Notes under the pieces: generated by a model
Told to the model about the DNA's origin: nothing
The model's database searches: none
What the model saw: only the letters and a program-made list of their open reading frames with translations
Source: Streptomyces pseudovenezuelae
GTDB lineage: Bacteria; Actinomycetota; Actinomycetes; Streptomycetales; Streptomycetaceae
Length of the DNA stretch: 64,000 bases
Assembly (NCBI RefSeq): GCF_029892565.1
Contig: NZ_JARXVH010000002.1
Span: 873,254 to 937,253 of the forward strand
Direction: 5' to 3'
Position numbers and translations under genes: made by a program
Part shown: positions 37,762-46,319 of the stretch, in pieces
Layout of the letters: the number at the start of each line of letters is the position of its first letter
Numbering within the stretch: position 1 is the first letter of the stretch

Positions 37762-38717
37762 GCCAATCCCGCCTTCCGGCCCGAGGCCACCACGATCCGC
37801 GGATCGAGCAGCGGATACACGAGGTCGACGACCAGGTTCGTCACCACGAAGATCAGCGCCCCGAACACCACCACCCCCTGGACCAGCGGGATGTCCTGGG
37901 CCGTGACCGCGGCAGCCGTCACCCGGCCGAGGCCGTCGCGCGAGAACACCGTCTCGACGACCACCGAACCGGCGATCAACTGCCCGACCAGCAGGCCCAC
38001 CACCGTCAAAGCGGGCAGCGACGCGTTGCGCAGGGCGTGTCGCAGATGGACCCGCCATCGGCCGGCGCCCTTGGCGCGGGCGGTCTCCACATAGGCCTGA
38101 TCCAGTGCCGTGAGGAGGCTCTTGGCCAGTACCTGGGCGACCTGCGCGCCGGTCGGGATCGCCAGGGTCACGGCGGGCAGGACCAGCCCCCGTATCCCGT
38201 CGTTGCCGAAGGCCGGGAACCAGTGCAACCGGAAGGAGAACGTCTCGACGAGCAGCAGGCCGGTCCAGAACGTCGGGACCGACACCCCCAACGGCGGCAA
38301 CGACAGCAGCAGTTGGCGCAGCCAGCGCTGCGAGGTGTACGTCGCCAGCACCGCCAGACCGCCGCCGAGCAGCACCGCGAGCAGCAGCGCGGCACCGGTC
38401 AACTGCAGTGTCTGCGGCAGCGCATCGGCCAGCGTCGAGGTCACCGGCCGGCCGGTGGAGACCGCGTCGCCGAAGTCCCCGCGGACCGCCTTGCCGAGGT
38501 AGTCGGCGTACTGCACCAGGATGGGCTTGTCGAAGCCGTACTGGTGGCGCAGCGCGGCGAGTTGGGCCGGATCGACCTGCCCGGTGTCCGCCCCGGCCCC
38601 GGCCATCGCCGAGACCGGGTCACCCGGCAGGAAGTCCAGCACCAGGAACGACACCGTGTACGCCGCCCACAACACGCCGATCGCCTGCGCGACACGTTTG
38701 ATCACATAGCCGCGCAT
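37758..38717 (-). CDS. ABC importer permease, DppB type
   Basis: The 319-residue permease begins RGYVIKRVAQAIGVLWAAYT, the normal N-terminus of DppB-type subunits, and carries FLPGDPVSAMAG, VPTFWTGLLLVETFSF and the inner-membrane-component loop YVETARAKGAGRWRVHLRHA. It starts three bases after the stop of the binding-protein gene. It pairs with the DppC-type subunit. Confidence 0.9.
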   Translation of the reverse strand: MRGYVIKRVAQAIGVLWAAYTVSFLVLDFLPGDPVSAMAGAGADTGQVDPAQLAALRHQYGFDKPILVQYADYLGKAVRGDFGDAVSTGRPVTSTLADALPQTLQLTGAALLLAVLLGGGLAVLATYTSQRWLRQLLLSLPPLGVSVPTFWTGLLLVETFSFRLHWFPAFGNDGIRGLVLPAVTLAIPTGAQVAQVLAKSLLTALDQAYVETARAKGAGRWRVHLRHALRNASLPALTVVGLLVGQLIAGSVVVETVFSRDGLGRVTAAAVTAQDIPLVQGVVVFGALIFVVTNLVVDLVYPLLDPRIVVASGRKAGLA

Positions 38718-38720
38718 GCG

Positions 38721-40340
38721 CTAGCCGACCCAGGTGTCGTGCAGCTGGATCCGGCTGGAGGCGTCAAAGTCCAGGTTGTGCACCTTCTTCGACACGCCCA
38801 GCTGGGTCTGCAGCTCCACGACGGGTATGACGTACGCGTTCCGCACGATCAAGTGCTGTGCCTGTCCTGCGAGTTCCTTCCGCTTGGCCGTGTCGGTCGT
38901 GGCCGCCTGCCGGGTCAGCGCCGTGTCCAGCGGGCTCGTCGGGAGGCGGTAGGCGTTGGCCAGCTTGGTGGAGTACAGGGTGCGCAGGATGTCAGGGTCG
39001 GCCCGGGTGAGGTTGCCCCACAGTCCGTCGAAGTCACCGCTCTGCTGCACCGACGCGATCTGGGAGATCTGCAACTCCTTGAGCACGATGTCGATGCCGA
39101 CTGCCTTGAGCTGTTGCTGGATCAGTTCCAGTGCCGGCTGGTTCGTGGCCGAGTTCGCGAACCACTTGACGGTCAGGCTCAGCTTGGTGCCATCCTTCTC
39201 GCGGATGCCGTCGCTGCCCGTTTTCCAACCGGCCGCGTCCAGCAGGGACTTGGCCTTGACCGCGTCGAACGCCAGGTCGGTGCCCAGGTTCTCGTAGTCC
39301 GGTGTGGTGCGCGCCAGGATGCTGGTTGCCGGACGGGTGCCGGTCGGGAAGACGGCGTCGGCGATCTCCTGCCGGTTGACGGCGTACTGGATCGCCTGCC
39401 GCACCTTGACGTCCTTCAGGACCGGCCGGGAGTTGTTCAGCGCCAGGTTGAACACCGCTCCCGGATTGGCCCGTCGCGCCAGGGTCACCTGGCCGCCCTT
39501 CAGTGCAGCCTCGTTGGCCTTGCCGACACTGCTGATCGCGTTCACCTGGCCGGACTGGAGGCTGCCGGCCCGCACACCTGCCTCCGGCACGACCTTGAAC
39601 ACCAGCTTGTCCAGATAGGCCTCGCCCTTCTTGCTCCACAGCGAGGAACCCCAGTCGTAACCCGTGCGCCTGGCGAGGGTGATCGTCTGGTTCTGCACGT
39701 AGCTCTTCAGCGTGAAGGGCCCGGAGCCGACCACTCCCTGGCTGCACTTCTGCTGCGGGGTCCTCTTCGCGCTCGCGGAGGACTCGATGCCCAGCGAGTG
39801 GGTCGAAGTGGCCTGCAGGAACTGGGCGTTGGGCTGCTGGAAAGTCACCTTGACGGTGAGCGGGTCGACCACGGTGGTGCTCTTGACGCCGCTCAGATAG
39901 CCCTCGGCGAGAGTCCCCAGCGCGCCGAGCTTCGGCACCGCGTCGAAGTTGTCCTTGACCACCCGCGCGGTCAGCTCGGACCCGTCGCTGAAGGTGACAC
40001 CCGATCTGAGGTGGAAGGTGAACGTGGTCGCGTCGGAGCTGACCTCCCAGCTCTTCGCCAGCCACGGCACGATCTTGCCGGTCTTGGGGTCCTGGTCGGT
40101 GAGGGAGTCCACGACCTGTCGTACCGAGTAGATGGTGTCGTTGCTGCCCACCTGCTGCGGATCCACGCAGCCGGCGTCGGAACCCACCGCGAAGGTCAGG
40201 GTGCCACCGGACGCGGCCCGGCCACTGCCGCCGTCGGAGCCGCCGGCTCCCGATCCGCATGCGGTGAGCAGGACGCTGGTGGTCAGGAGGGCGGCCAGGG
40301 CCGCCCATCGGGTGGGTCGGATGTCCGGATGTGCTGTCAC
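38721..40340 (-). CDS. Substrate-binding lipoprotein of the ABC importer
   Basis: I place the start at GTG 40340 because AGGAG lies eight bases upstream and it gives a 28-residue lipoprotein signal (SVLLTAC lipobox); another GTG at 40364 is possible. The 539-residue protein is an SBP family 5 member: GGTLTFAVGSDAGCVDPQQV, then AKSWEVSSDATTFTFHLRSG and RQAIQYAVNRQEIADAVFPT. Family members bind peptides, nickel, opines or glutathione. The operon's monooxygenase and the upstream cysteine leader favour a sulfur-containing organic ligand (inference). It is the first gene of the operon, 236 bases after the leader ORF. Confidence 0.88.
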   Translation of the reverse strand: MTAHPDIRPTRWAALAALLTTSVLLTACGSGAGGSDGGSGRAASGGTLTFAVGSDAGCVDPQQVGSNDTIYSVRQVVDSLTDQDPKTGKIVPWLAKSWEVSSDATTFTFHLRSGVTFSDGSELTARVVKDNFDAVPKLGALGTLAEGYLSGVKSTTVVDPLTVKVTFQQPNAQFLQATSTHSLGIESSASAKRTPQQKCSQGVVGSGPFTLKSYVQNQTITLARRTGYDWGSSLWSKKGEAYLDKLVFKVVPEAGVRAGSLQSGQVNAISSVGKANEAALKGGQVTLARRANPGAVFNLALNNSRPVLKDVKVRQAIQYAVNRQEIADAVFPTGTRPATSILARTTPDYENLGTDLAFDAVKAKSLLDAAGWKTGSDGIREKDGTKLSLTVKWFANSATNQPALELIQQQLKAVGIDIVLKELQISQIASVQQSGDFDGLWGNLTRADPDILRTLYSTKLANAYRLPTSPLDTALTRQAATTDTAKRKELAGQAQHLIVRNAYVIPVVELQTQLGVSKKVHNLDFDASSRIQLHDTWVG

Positions 40341-40576
40341 GGAGGATGCTCCTACTCGTGTCACTGCGCATGTGGTGCCCCACGGATCACGGCTGCGCGC
40401 GTGGGCGCGCCGCTCCGGTCGGCGCGACGCCGATGACGGGCAGTGCAGTTGGGGGAGTCAGACGGGAGAGGGTGCGGCGGCCGCGGCACATGTCTGTGGA
40501 CATGGACAGGACCGCGAGAGGCTGCGGGACATGCCTACCGGCCGCGACGGACGTCAGGCGGACGTGGTCCAGGCAG

Positions 40577-40699
40577 TCAGGCGCGACACAGACAGCTGGT
40601 GAAGCGCTGCAGGTCGATGTGGCGGCGGGAGAACCGGGAGAACACCGTCGCGGCCGTCAGGGAGACGACGGAGACACTCGGGTCACTGCTGTGTCGCAT
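40577..40699 (-). CDS. Cysteine leader peptide ahead of the ABC operon
   Basis: A 40-residue ORF starts at ATG 40699, preceded by GGAGG. Its tail reads SRRHIDLQRFTSCLCRA, the R-R-H-x-D-L-x-R...L-C motif of the short ORFs annotated as putative leader peptides upstream of sulfur-assimilation genes in actinobacteria. Two cysteine codons, both TGT, lie within five codons of the stop. The model is attenuation: low Cys-tRNA stalls the ribosome at these codons and changes the downstream RNA fold to let the transporter operon be expressed. The mechanism is inferred; the motif is visible. Confidence 0.72.
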   Translation of the reverse strand: MRHSSDPSVSVVSLTAATVFSRFSRRHIDLQRFTSCLCRA

Positions 40700-41018
40700 G
40701 ACCGTCCTCCATATCTCCGGCCCCGGCCAGGGGGCCTCGCGCTTGCAGAGATCGTCGCTGACCCTGCCGGGCTTTCACCTGGAGCACCCCACCGCGTCGG
40801 AGGGTTGCCGGTCAGCAAGCCAGGGCTTGACGCTGACACTCGATGCCGATCGCGATCGTACGGAGCGACATCGTCATACGTCAATGGCAGGTGCGGGCAG
40901 GCGAGCGGCATCGACCGGACGGTCCGCCCCGGCTTGACCTTGACGTGCGCGTCAACTTTTAACGTCGGGGGAGCCGCACGGGGTGTGCGGCGGTCAACAA
41001 CCCTTCAGGAGCCCGTAG
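40700..41018. promoter_or_regulatory. Divergent promoter region with inverted repeat
   Basis: These 319 bases separate the minus-strand leader from the plus-strand reductase gene and hold no gene. TTGACG (40940-40945), TGCG, CGTCAA (40950-40955) is a symmetric site 64 bases before the reductase start, a candidate operator or -35 region. The MerR protein two genes downstream could act here, although MerR sites usually lie between -35 and -10. Confidence 0.4.
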
Positions 41019-42038
41019 ATGTCTCCCTCGAACGTCCCCGCCACACATCGCGAGGTCCGTCTCGCCTCCCGCCCCGAACGCGCCCTCGACTCGGACCACT
41101 TCGTCGTGGCGGAGGTTCCCCTCCCGCAACCGGGGCCCGGGCAGGTGCTGGTACGCAACCGCCTGATGAGCGTCGCCGCCTCACTGCGCACCCTGATGAG
41201 GGGAGACGCGGGGATGCCGATGCCGTCGTTCGAGGTCGGCCGGCCGTTGTCGGCTCCGGCAGTCGGCGAGGTCGTGACGGCCCCCGAGGGCGGGACGCTG
41301 CGCCCTGGTGATCTGGTGTCGCACTGGGCGGGGTTCCGTGAGTACGCCGTAATGGAGGCCGACGCGGTGCAACCCGTCGACCTGACGGTTCTGCCGGACC
41401 CGGTGGCGTACCTTTCGCAGGGGCCGTCCGCGTGGATCGGCGTGGTCCGGGGAGCCGAAGTACGCGAGGGAGACACGGTGTTCGTATCCGGCGCGGCGGG
41501 CGGACTCGGCACCCTGGCCGGCCAGTTCGCCCGGCTGCGCGGGGCCGGCCGGGTCATCGGCAGCACGAGCTCACAGCGCAAGGCCGACTACCTGATCGAG
41601 ACACTGGGGTACGACGCGGTCGTGCTGCGCGGAGCCGGCCCGATCGAGGACCAGTTGCGCAAAGCGGCGCCCGAAGGCATCGACGCGGTCGTGGACACCG
41701 TCGGCGGGGAGCAGTTGCAGGCCGCGCTGGCCCTGGCCCGTCCCGGTGCGCGGGTGGGGCTGATCGGCGCGCTCTCCGCACAGGTGTCGGGCGAGAACAC
41801 GGCGCCCGTCGAGATCGACGTGTTCTCGCTCATCTTGCGGGGGATCCAGCTCCGCGGCGTCAGCGGCGCGCGCCACCGGGACGCGCTCGCGGAATACCAG
41901 GAGACGTTCGGCCGTTGGCTGCGCGAGGGCTCGGTCACCGTCCCGCACGCTCGCCTGTCCGGTATCGACCAGGCACCCCGTGCCCTCATGGAACTGCTCG
42001 AAGGACACCACATCGGCACGGTGGTCGTGGAGTTGTAG
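41019..42038 (+). CDS. Zinc-independent medium-chain reductase
   Basis: The 339-residue protein is an MDR-superfamily NADP-dependent oxidoreductase of the prostaglandin/leukotriene reductase type: VLVRNRLMSVAASLRTLMRG, VSGAAGGLGTLAGQFARLRG (dinucleotide loop), VVDTVGGEQLQAALALARPG and VEIDVFSLILRGIQLRGVSG. Zinc ligands are absent. It would reduce alpha,beta-unsaturated carbonyls or aldehydes. The MerR gene follows 30 bases later on the same strand, suggesting a small regulated unit. Confidence 0.83.
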   Translation: MSPSNVPATHREVRLASRPERALDSDHFVVAEVPLPQPGPGQVLVRNRLMSVAASLRTLMRGDAGMPMPSFEVGRPLSAPAVGEVVTAPEGGTLRPGDLVSHWAGFREYAVMEADAVQPVDLTVLPDPVAYLSQGPSAWIGVVRGAEVREGDTVFVSGAAGGLGTLAGQFARLRGAGRVIGSTSSQRKADYLIETLGYDAVVLRGAGPIEDQLRKAAPEGIDAVVDTVGGEQLQAALALARPGARVGLIGALSAQVSGENTAPVEIDVFSLILRGIQLRGVSGARHRDALAEYQETFGRWLREGSVTVPHARLSGIDQAPRALMELLEGHHIGTVVVEL

Positions 42039-42068
42039 CCGCCGGCCACCCGAGCCCTGGAGGACGGA

Positions 42069-42509
42069 ATGCGCATCGGCGATGCGGCTGCGGCCGTGGG
42101 TGTCACCACTCGCACCCTGCGCTACTACGAGCAGCGTGGCCTGGTCACCGCACGGCGTACGGCGTCGGGGCAGCGGGAGTACGGCGAGGAGGACGTCCGC
42201 CGACTCCACGCCGTCCGCGAGCTGTTGGACTCCGGCCTCACCATCGGCGATGTGCGTCGCCTCATCGACATCCTCGACGCGCTGCCCGACCGGCCGAAGG
42301 CGCCACCGGTGCGCACGGGGCCCGACTCGGACACGTGCGTCGTCCCCCAGGTGGCCATTCGTCGACTGGCCGAACTCGACGCCCGCATCCGCGGGTTGAC
42401 GGAGCTGCGCGACCGCCTTGCCGACCGGCTCGACCTTCGTTTCGGTGTCCTGGTCGCCGAACTCATCGGCCTCGACGTCCCCATGAGCGGTGCCCGGACC
42501 CGTTCGTGA
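42069..42509 (+). CDS. MerR-family regulator
   Basis: The 146-residue protein starts RIGDAAAAVGVTTRTLRYYE with the MerR wing ASGQREYGEEDVRRLHAVRE, a dimerisation helix, and a C-terminal CVVPQVAIRRLAELD region. One cysteine (CVVP) lies after the dimer helix, which is too little to call a metal sensor. The ATG follows CTGGAGGACGGA. It probably controls the reductase gene upstream. Confidence 0.85.
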   Translation: MRIGDAAAAVGVTTRTLRYYEQRGLVTARRTASGQREYGEEDVRRLHAVRELLDSGLTIGDVRRLIDILDALPDRPKAPPVRTGPDSDTCVVPQVAIRRLAELDARIRGLTELRDRLADRLDLRFGVLVAELIGLDVPMSGARTRS

Positions 42510-42630
42510 CACCGCGGTCGCCGACGGTCCGCACACGGACGGGCTTGCAGCCCCGTGCGGCGCCGGGAGATCATGCGCATGCCCGACAGGCGCCGGACGC
42601 GATCCCGGAGCGCCTGCAGCCAGCACGCCG

Positions 42631-42648
42631 CGGCACCGTCCGGTGCCG
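42631..42648 (+). terminator. Hairpin after the MerR gene
   Basis: CGGCACCG (42631-42638), TC, CGGTGCCG (42641-42648) is a perfect 8-bp stem. It lies about 120 bases after the MerR stop and just ahead of the second leader peptide, so it could isolate the next transcription unit. Confidence 0.4.
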
Positions 42649-42672
42649 ACGTCAGGACCGAGGGGAGCCGCG

Positions 42673-42804
42673 GTGAGGACATCGCCCCTCAGGCCCGCCC
42701 GGACCGCGGCTCTGCTCCCGGCCTCCAGCGCGGTTCTGCTTCCGGTCCACACGAAGCGTCGCCACGTCGACCTGTGCCGGACCCACACCGCGCTCTGTCG
42801 CTGA
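42673..42804 (+). CDS. Cysteine leader peptide ahead of the second LLM gene
   Basis: The 43-residue ORF starts at GTG 42673, five bases after AGGGGAG. Its tail KRRHVDLCRTHTALCR has the leader motif R-R-H-V-D-L-x-R...L-C-R and ends directly after the last cysteine (TGC in VDLC, TGT in ALCR). It lies 163 bases ahead of the LLM monooxygenase gene. I infer cysteine-dependent attenuation of that gene. Confidence 0.72.
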   Translation: MRTSPLRPARTAALLPASSAVLLPVHTKRRHVDLCRTHTALCR

Positions 42805-42857
42805 CCGGTCACTCCGGCTCTCTCCCGGCAGGCCCGGGTCTCACGCGTGCCTGACCG
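42805..42857 (+). promoter_or_regulatory. Candidate attenuator after leader 2
   Basis: Starting within the leader's stop region, CCGGTCA (about 42805-42811) can pair with TGACCGG (about 42851-42857), enclosing a smaller CCGG-containing hairpin. CTGACCGGT is also repeated directly at about 42801 and 42850. Mutually exclusive pairings of this kind are expected of an attenuator. No folding was computed. Confidence 0.35.
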
Positions 42858-42967
42858 GTTCCGACCTCGCGCGTCCGGGCGTTGGCCCGCACCCGGGGAA
42901 CTCCGTCACCCCACAACGCCACCGGCCGCGACGACACCGGCATCGGTGAGACGAGAATGGACGACTC

Positions 42968-44281
42968 ATGAGCGTCAAGCAGCCCCGGACGTTGAAAACC
43001 GTCACCGGAGCCGGCGGTACGTCGGAGACCTACGACCTGGCGGTCGATCCGACCCGGTCCACGTTGGACACCGCTGTCCGGGTCGCGCAGCTCGCCGAGG
43101 CTGCCAAGATCGACGCACTGTTCACCGCCGATCTGCTCAGCTTCGACGCCCAGGGCGCGATCGGCTCGCAGGAGCCCCTGGTCTTCGTGTCCGCCCTGAG
43201 CCAGGTGACCTCGCGGATCGGCCTGATCGCCACGGTCTCCACGACCTTCCACCACCCGTTCAACCTGGCCCGGCTGTTCGGCACCCTCGACCATGTCAGC
43301 AACGGGCGGGCGGCCTGGAACCTGGTGACCTCCTCGATCGGCGAGGAGAACTTCGGCCCCGGCGACCTGCCCAGCCCCGAGGAGCGCTACGCGCGCGCCG
43401 CCGAGACGTTGGAGGTGGTCAACGCGTTGTGGGACAGCTGGGAGCCCGGTGCGTTGACCGTCGGTGCGGACGGCAGGGCGGTGCTGCACCGAGACCGGGT
43501 GCACCCGATCCACCACTCCGGGAAGTTCTTCGACGTGGCCGGCCCGCTGAACATTCCGCCGCTGCCGCAGCGGCGCCCGGTGCAGATCCAGGCCGGGCAG
43601 TCCGAAGCGGGTACGGCACTGGGTGCCCGCTATGCCGAGATCGTCTTCACCTCGCTCCCGACCCTCGACCACGCGTTGGACTTCACCCGGAGGATCCGCG
43701 GCCAGGCCGAGCAGGGGGGAAGGGCCGACGGGCTGCCGCTGATCTTCAGCTCGTTCCACGCCACCTACGGCGCCACCGAGGAGGAGGCACAGCGACTCGT
43801 CCGCGAGAGGCGGGAGTCGATCGACTTCGAAGGCGGCCGGGCCCGGGTGGCCGACATGCTCGGCGGCGGAGTCGACCTCTCCGAGGTCCCGCTCGACTCG
43901 ACGCTGCCGGAGAGTCTGCTGCCCGACGTCACGTCGGTGAACCGCCGCCGCGGCCGGGTGGACATCTTCACCGGCTACGCCCGCCAGGGCTACACCCTGC
44001 GGGAACTCATCGTCGCGGCCCAGGACACCGGGCACTGGGCCGCAGCGGGCACCCCCGAGCAACTCGCCGACGCGGTCGAGGAACGGTTCAGGGCGGGCGT
44101 GCTGGACGTGATCTCCCTGAGCGGTCTCGCCGACCCGCGACAGCACGACTTCGTCGTCAACGGTCTCCTGTACGAGCTGCGCAAGCGGAAGATCGTCGCC
44201 GCCGACTACACCGGCCTCACGCTGCGCGAGAACCTCGGCCTCGAACTGCCCGCTCGCGACGTCCCGACCGTCCGGTCCTGA
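42968..44281 (+). CDS. LLM-class monooxygenase, NtaA/SnaA/DszA type
   Basis: The 437-residue protein matches the long-form flavin monooxygenases: LAEAAKIDALFTADLLSFDA, IGLIATVSTTFHHPFNLARL, NGRAAWNLVTSSIGEENFG and RRPVQIQAGQSEAGTALGAR. Relatives attack nitrilotriacetate, pristinamycin IIB or dibenzothiophene sulfone using FMNH2 from a separate reductase. The cysteine leader upstream and the sulfite-oxidase-like gene 4.5 kb away argue for a sulfone or sulfonate substrate (inference). Its gene is followed by a TetR gene with its own promoter. Confidence 0.85.
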   Translation: MSVKQPRTLKTVTGAGGTSETYDLAVDPTRSTLDTAVRVAQLAEAAKIDALFTADLLSFDAQGAIGSQEPLVFVSALSQVTSRIGLIATVSTTFHHPFNLARLFGTLDHVSNGRAAWNLVTSSIGEENFGPGDLPSPEERYARAAETLEVVNALWDSWEPGALTVGADGRAVLHRDRVHPIHHSGKFFDVAGPLNIPPLPQRRPVQIQAGQSEAGTALGARYAEIVFTSLPTLDHALDFTRRIRGQAEQGGRADGLPLIFSSFHATYGATEEEAQRLVRERRESIDFEGGRARVADMLGGGVDLSEVPLDSTLPESLLPDVTSVNRRRGRVDIFTGYARQGYTLRELIVAAQDTGHWAAAGTPEQLADAVEERFRAGVLDVISLSGLADPRQHDFVVNGLLYELRKRKIVAADYTGLTLRENLGLELPARDVPTVRS

Positions 44282-44319
44282 ACCGGGAGCGGATCGGGGG
44301 TCCGGCCCGCGACGCTTTC

Positions 44320-44348
44320 TTGAGCGTGCGATCCAGATAGGTTAGGGT
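44320..44348 (+). promoter_or_regulatory. Leaderless promoter of the TetR gene
   Basis: TTGAGC (44320-44325), a 17-base spacer, and TAGGGT (44343-44348) form a good housekeeping-type promoter. The ATG of the TetR gene at 44355 begins six bases after the -10 box, so transcription should start at or next to the start codon. Confidence 0.6.
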
Positions 44349-44354
44349 CGGCAC

Positions 44355-44933
44355 ATGGCGAGGACCCGGGAATTCGACACCGAGGCAGCGGTGAGCCGCG
44401 CGATGGAACTGTTCTGGACGCGCGGCTACGAGGCCACCTCGGTGCGCGACCTGACCGGGCACCTCGGGATCGGACAGGGGTCCCTGTACGCGGCGTTCGG
44501 CGACAAGGACGGCCTGTACCGGGCCGCGTTGGAGCACTACCGCACCACTCTCGCGGCGGACGCCCTGCGGAGCCTCGACGAGGGGGTGGACGCCCGCTCC
44601 GCGATCCGCACGATGCTCGTCGAACGGGTCCGCATCGCGGTCGAGCACGGCGGCCGGGGCTGCCTGGCGGTCAACGCCGCCTGTGAACGCCTGCCGGAGG
44701 ACCCGGCGACCCGGCGCACGGTGCGCGACATGCAGGAGGCCAGCCAGGACGCGCTCGCAGAGGTGCTGCGCGAGGCGGCGGAACGGGGCGAGATCTCGAC
44801 CGGTCGCGACCCGGGGACCCTGGCCGCCTTCCTTGTCACCTTCCTCAACGGGCTGCTGGTCTCCGCGAAGATCACGCAGGACGTCCGCGCCCTCGAACCC
44901 CTCGTGGACGTCGCTTTGGCGGTCCTCGACTGA
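44355..44933 (+). CDS. TetR/AcrR-family regulator
   Basis: The 192-residue protein has the TetR helix-turn-helix (EAVSRAMELFWTRGYEATSV, then GIGQGSLYAAFGDKDGLYRA) and a C-terminal domain with GCLAVNAACERLPEDPATRR. Two cysteines in that block, Cys-x6-Cys, resemble thiol-bearing NemR-like sensors of electrophiles; this is a suggestion only. It could regulate the downstream genes or the LLM gene before it. Confidence 0.85.
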   Translation: MARTREFDTEAAVSRAMELFWTRGYEATSVRDLTGHLGIGQGSLYAAFGDKDGLYRAALEHYRTTLAADALRSLDEGVDARSAIRTMLVERVRIAVEHGGRGCLAVNAACERLPEDPATRRTVRDMQEASQDALAEVLREAAERGEISTGRDPGTLAAFLVTFLNGLLVSAKITQDVRALEPLVDVALAVLD

Positions 44934-45023
44934 TCTCTCATGCCCGCAGCTGATTTTTTCCTGCCCGCAATCCGTATCGAACGATCCAGAAAAGCCGCTG
45001 TTCTCGACCACATCGGAGATTCC

Positions 45024-46319
45024 ATGCCTCCCTCACAGACCCCGACCGCACCCGCTCTCGGCGGCACCCGATGGAACACTTTCCCGGAGTCCGGCGTCAT
45101 GACCGCCCGTCAGTTCTTCACCGGCACCGAGCCGTTGCTGCAAGGGGTCGTTGACGCCCTGCAGAGCGTCGACAGCGAGGTACTGCAGGCCCAGATCCAC
45201 GCGACGCTAGGCCTCGGCACCCGCGAGACCTCCTTGCCCCTGCCCCGTGGCGCGGACCCCACCCCGGCGATCCGCGAACTCGCCCCGCAGGCCGAGGCGG
45301 TGGGCCGGGAGATCGCCGCATGGGCGACCGCGGCTCTGGACCGGCTGCTCACCCACCGGATACCGCTGCCCGCCGGCCCACTGGTCGTCCGCAGCCACTG
45401 CTACGGCCACCTCCTCACCCACCCCGCGACCGACCTGCTCATGGGCCGCCGCGGCGGGCCCGTCACGATGCAGCTCTACAACGAGTGGCTGCACCAGATG
45501 GTCCTGCTGCGCGACGCCCTGCTGCCCTTCACCAACTGGCAGGACGTCCCGCTCCTGGTCACCCCGACCGGGCTACGGCACACCGAGCCGGCCCGCGACG
45601 CCTTCCTCACCGAACTCCTGGTCCGCCGGATCCGACACACCGGCATCGTGGACTTCGCCCGACACGTCGTCACCGGCACCTCGGGTCCGGGCGGCTACGG
45701 GTTCGACCACGGCGGCGGCACCGTCCTGCCCGCCGTGATCGACGGATCGCCCCTCACCGCCCCCAGGTACCTGCTGACCTGGCGCCCCGCTTCCGGTACC
45801 GAGGCGGCCGATGGGACCACCACCTATGTCGCCGAAGTGAAGGACTACTACGCCGCACCCCGCACGCTCGTCGAGGACCTGCCGCCAGCCACCGCAACAC
45901 CGCGGCCGGCCACGGGCCGCATCGTCACCGGGCCGGCCGTCGACGGGACGCGCACCGCCCACATCGAAGTGACCCACGACGGCACCGCCGCTCGCGCCGA
46001 CCTCGGCCAGGCCCTGCGCGGTCACCGCTTCGCCCGACAAGCCCCCACCCCAGAGGCAGAAAAGGCCTACGACGCCCGGACCGCCGACCTGTGGGACGTA
46101 CTGCGCGCACCCGGACTGGTATGGACGGAGACCGGCGACGTCACCGTGGACGCCACCGCTCAGGACGACCTGGTGGCGCTGGCACTGCTCGGTCGCCTCT
46201 ACCCGGAGAACGTCGCCCTGCGCCACACCGGCCGGTACGCCGGTCCGGCAACCGCCGACAGCGACCGACCGGGCCTCATCGTCATCGACCTGCCCGCCAC
46301 CGACCCCGCGAGGAACTGA
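45024..46319 (+). CDS. Conserved-looking protein of unknown family
   Basis: ATG 45024 (CGGAGA six bases upstream) gives 431 residues; an ATG at 44940 in the same frame lacks a ribosome-binding site. I do not recognise the family. Visible blocks are VVRSHCYGHLLTHPATDLLM, QLYNEWLHQMVLLRDALLPF, GTSGPGGYGFDHGGGTVLPA and YVAEVKDYYAAPRT. There is no signal peptide or membrane segment. The alpha/beta-hydrolase gene starts within its stop codon region, so both proteins probably act in the same pathway. Confidence 0.6.
   Translation: MPPSQTPTAPALGGTRWNTFPESGVMTARQFFTGTEPLLQGVVDALQSVDSEVLQAQIHATLGLGTRETSLPLPRGADPTPAIRELAPQAEAVGREIAAWATAALDRLLTHRIPLPAGPLVVRSHCYGHLLTHPATDLLMGRRGGPVTMQLYNEWLHQMVLLRDALLPFTNWQDVPLLVTPTGLRHTEPARDAFLTELLVRRIRHTGIVDFARHVVTGTSGPGGYGFDHGGGTVLPAVIDGSPLTAPRYLLTWRPASGTEAADGTTTYVAEVKDYYAAPRTLVEDLPPATATPRPATGRIVTGPAVDGTRTAHIEVTHDGTAARADLGQALRGHRFARQAPTPEAEKAYDARTADLWDVLRAPGLVWTETGDVTVDATAQDDLVALALLGRLYPENVALRHTGRYAGPATADSDRPGLIVIDLPATDPARN

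Noticed and set aside
38037..40436. An open frame of about 800 codons on the plus strand opposite the binding-protein and permease genes
   Set aside because: It mirrors the codon-position GC bias of the minus-strand genes, has no domain and no ribosome-binding site. Similar antisense frames oppose ramC and the GH/discoidin gene.
40440..40576. Hairpin CATGTC-TGTG-GACATG after leader 1 as the attenuator
   Set aside because: The 6-bp stem is weak for a Streptomyces terminator. The attenuator of the ABC operon remains unlocated.
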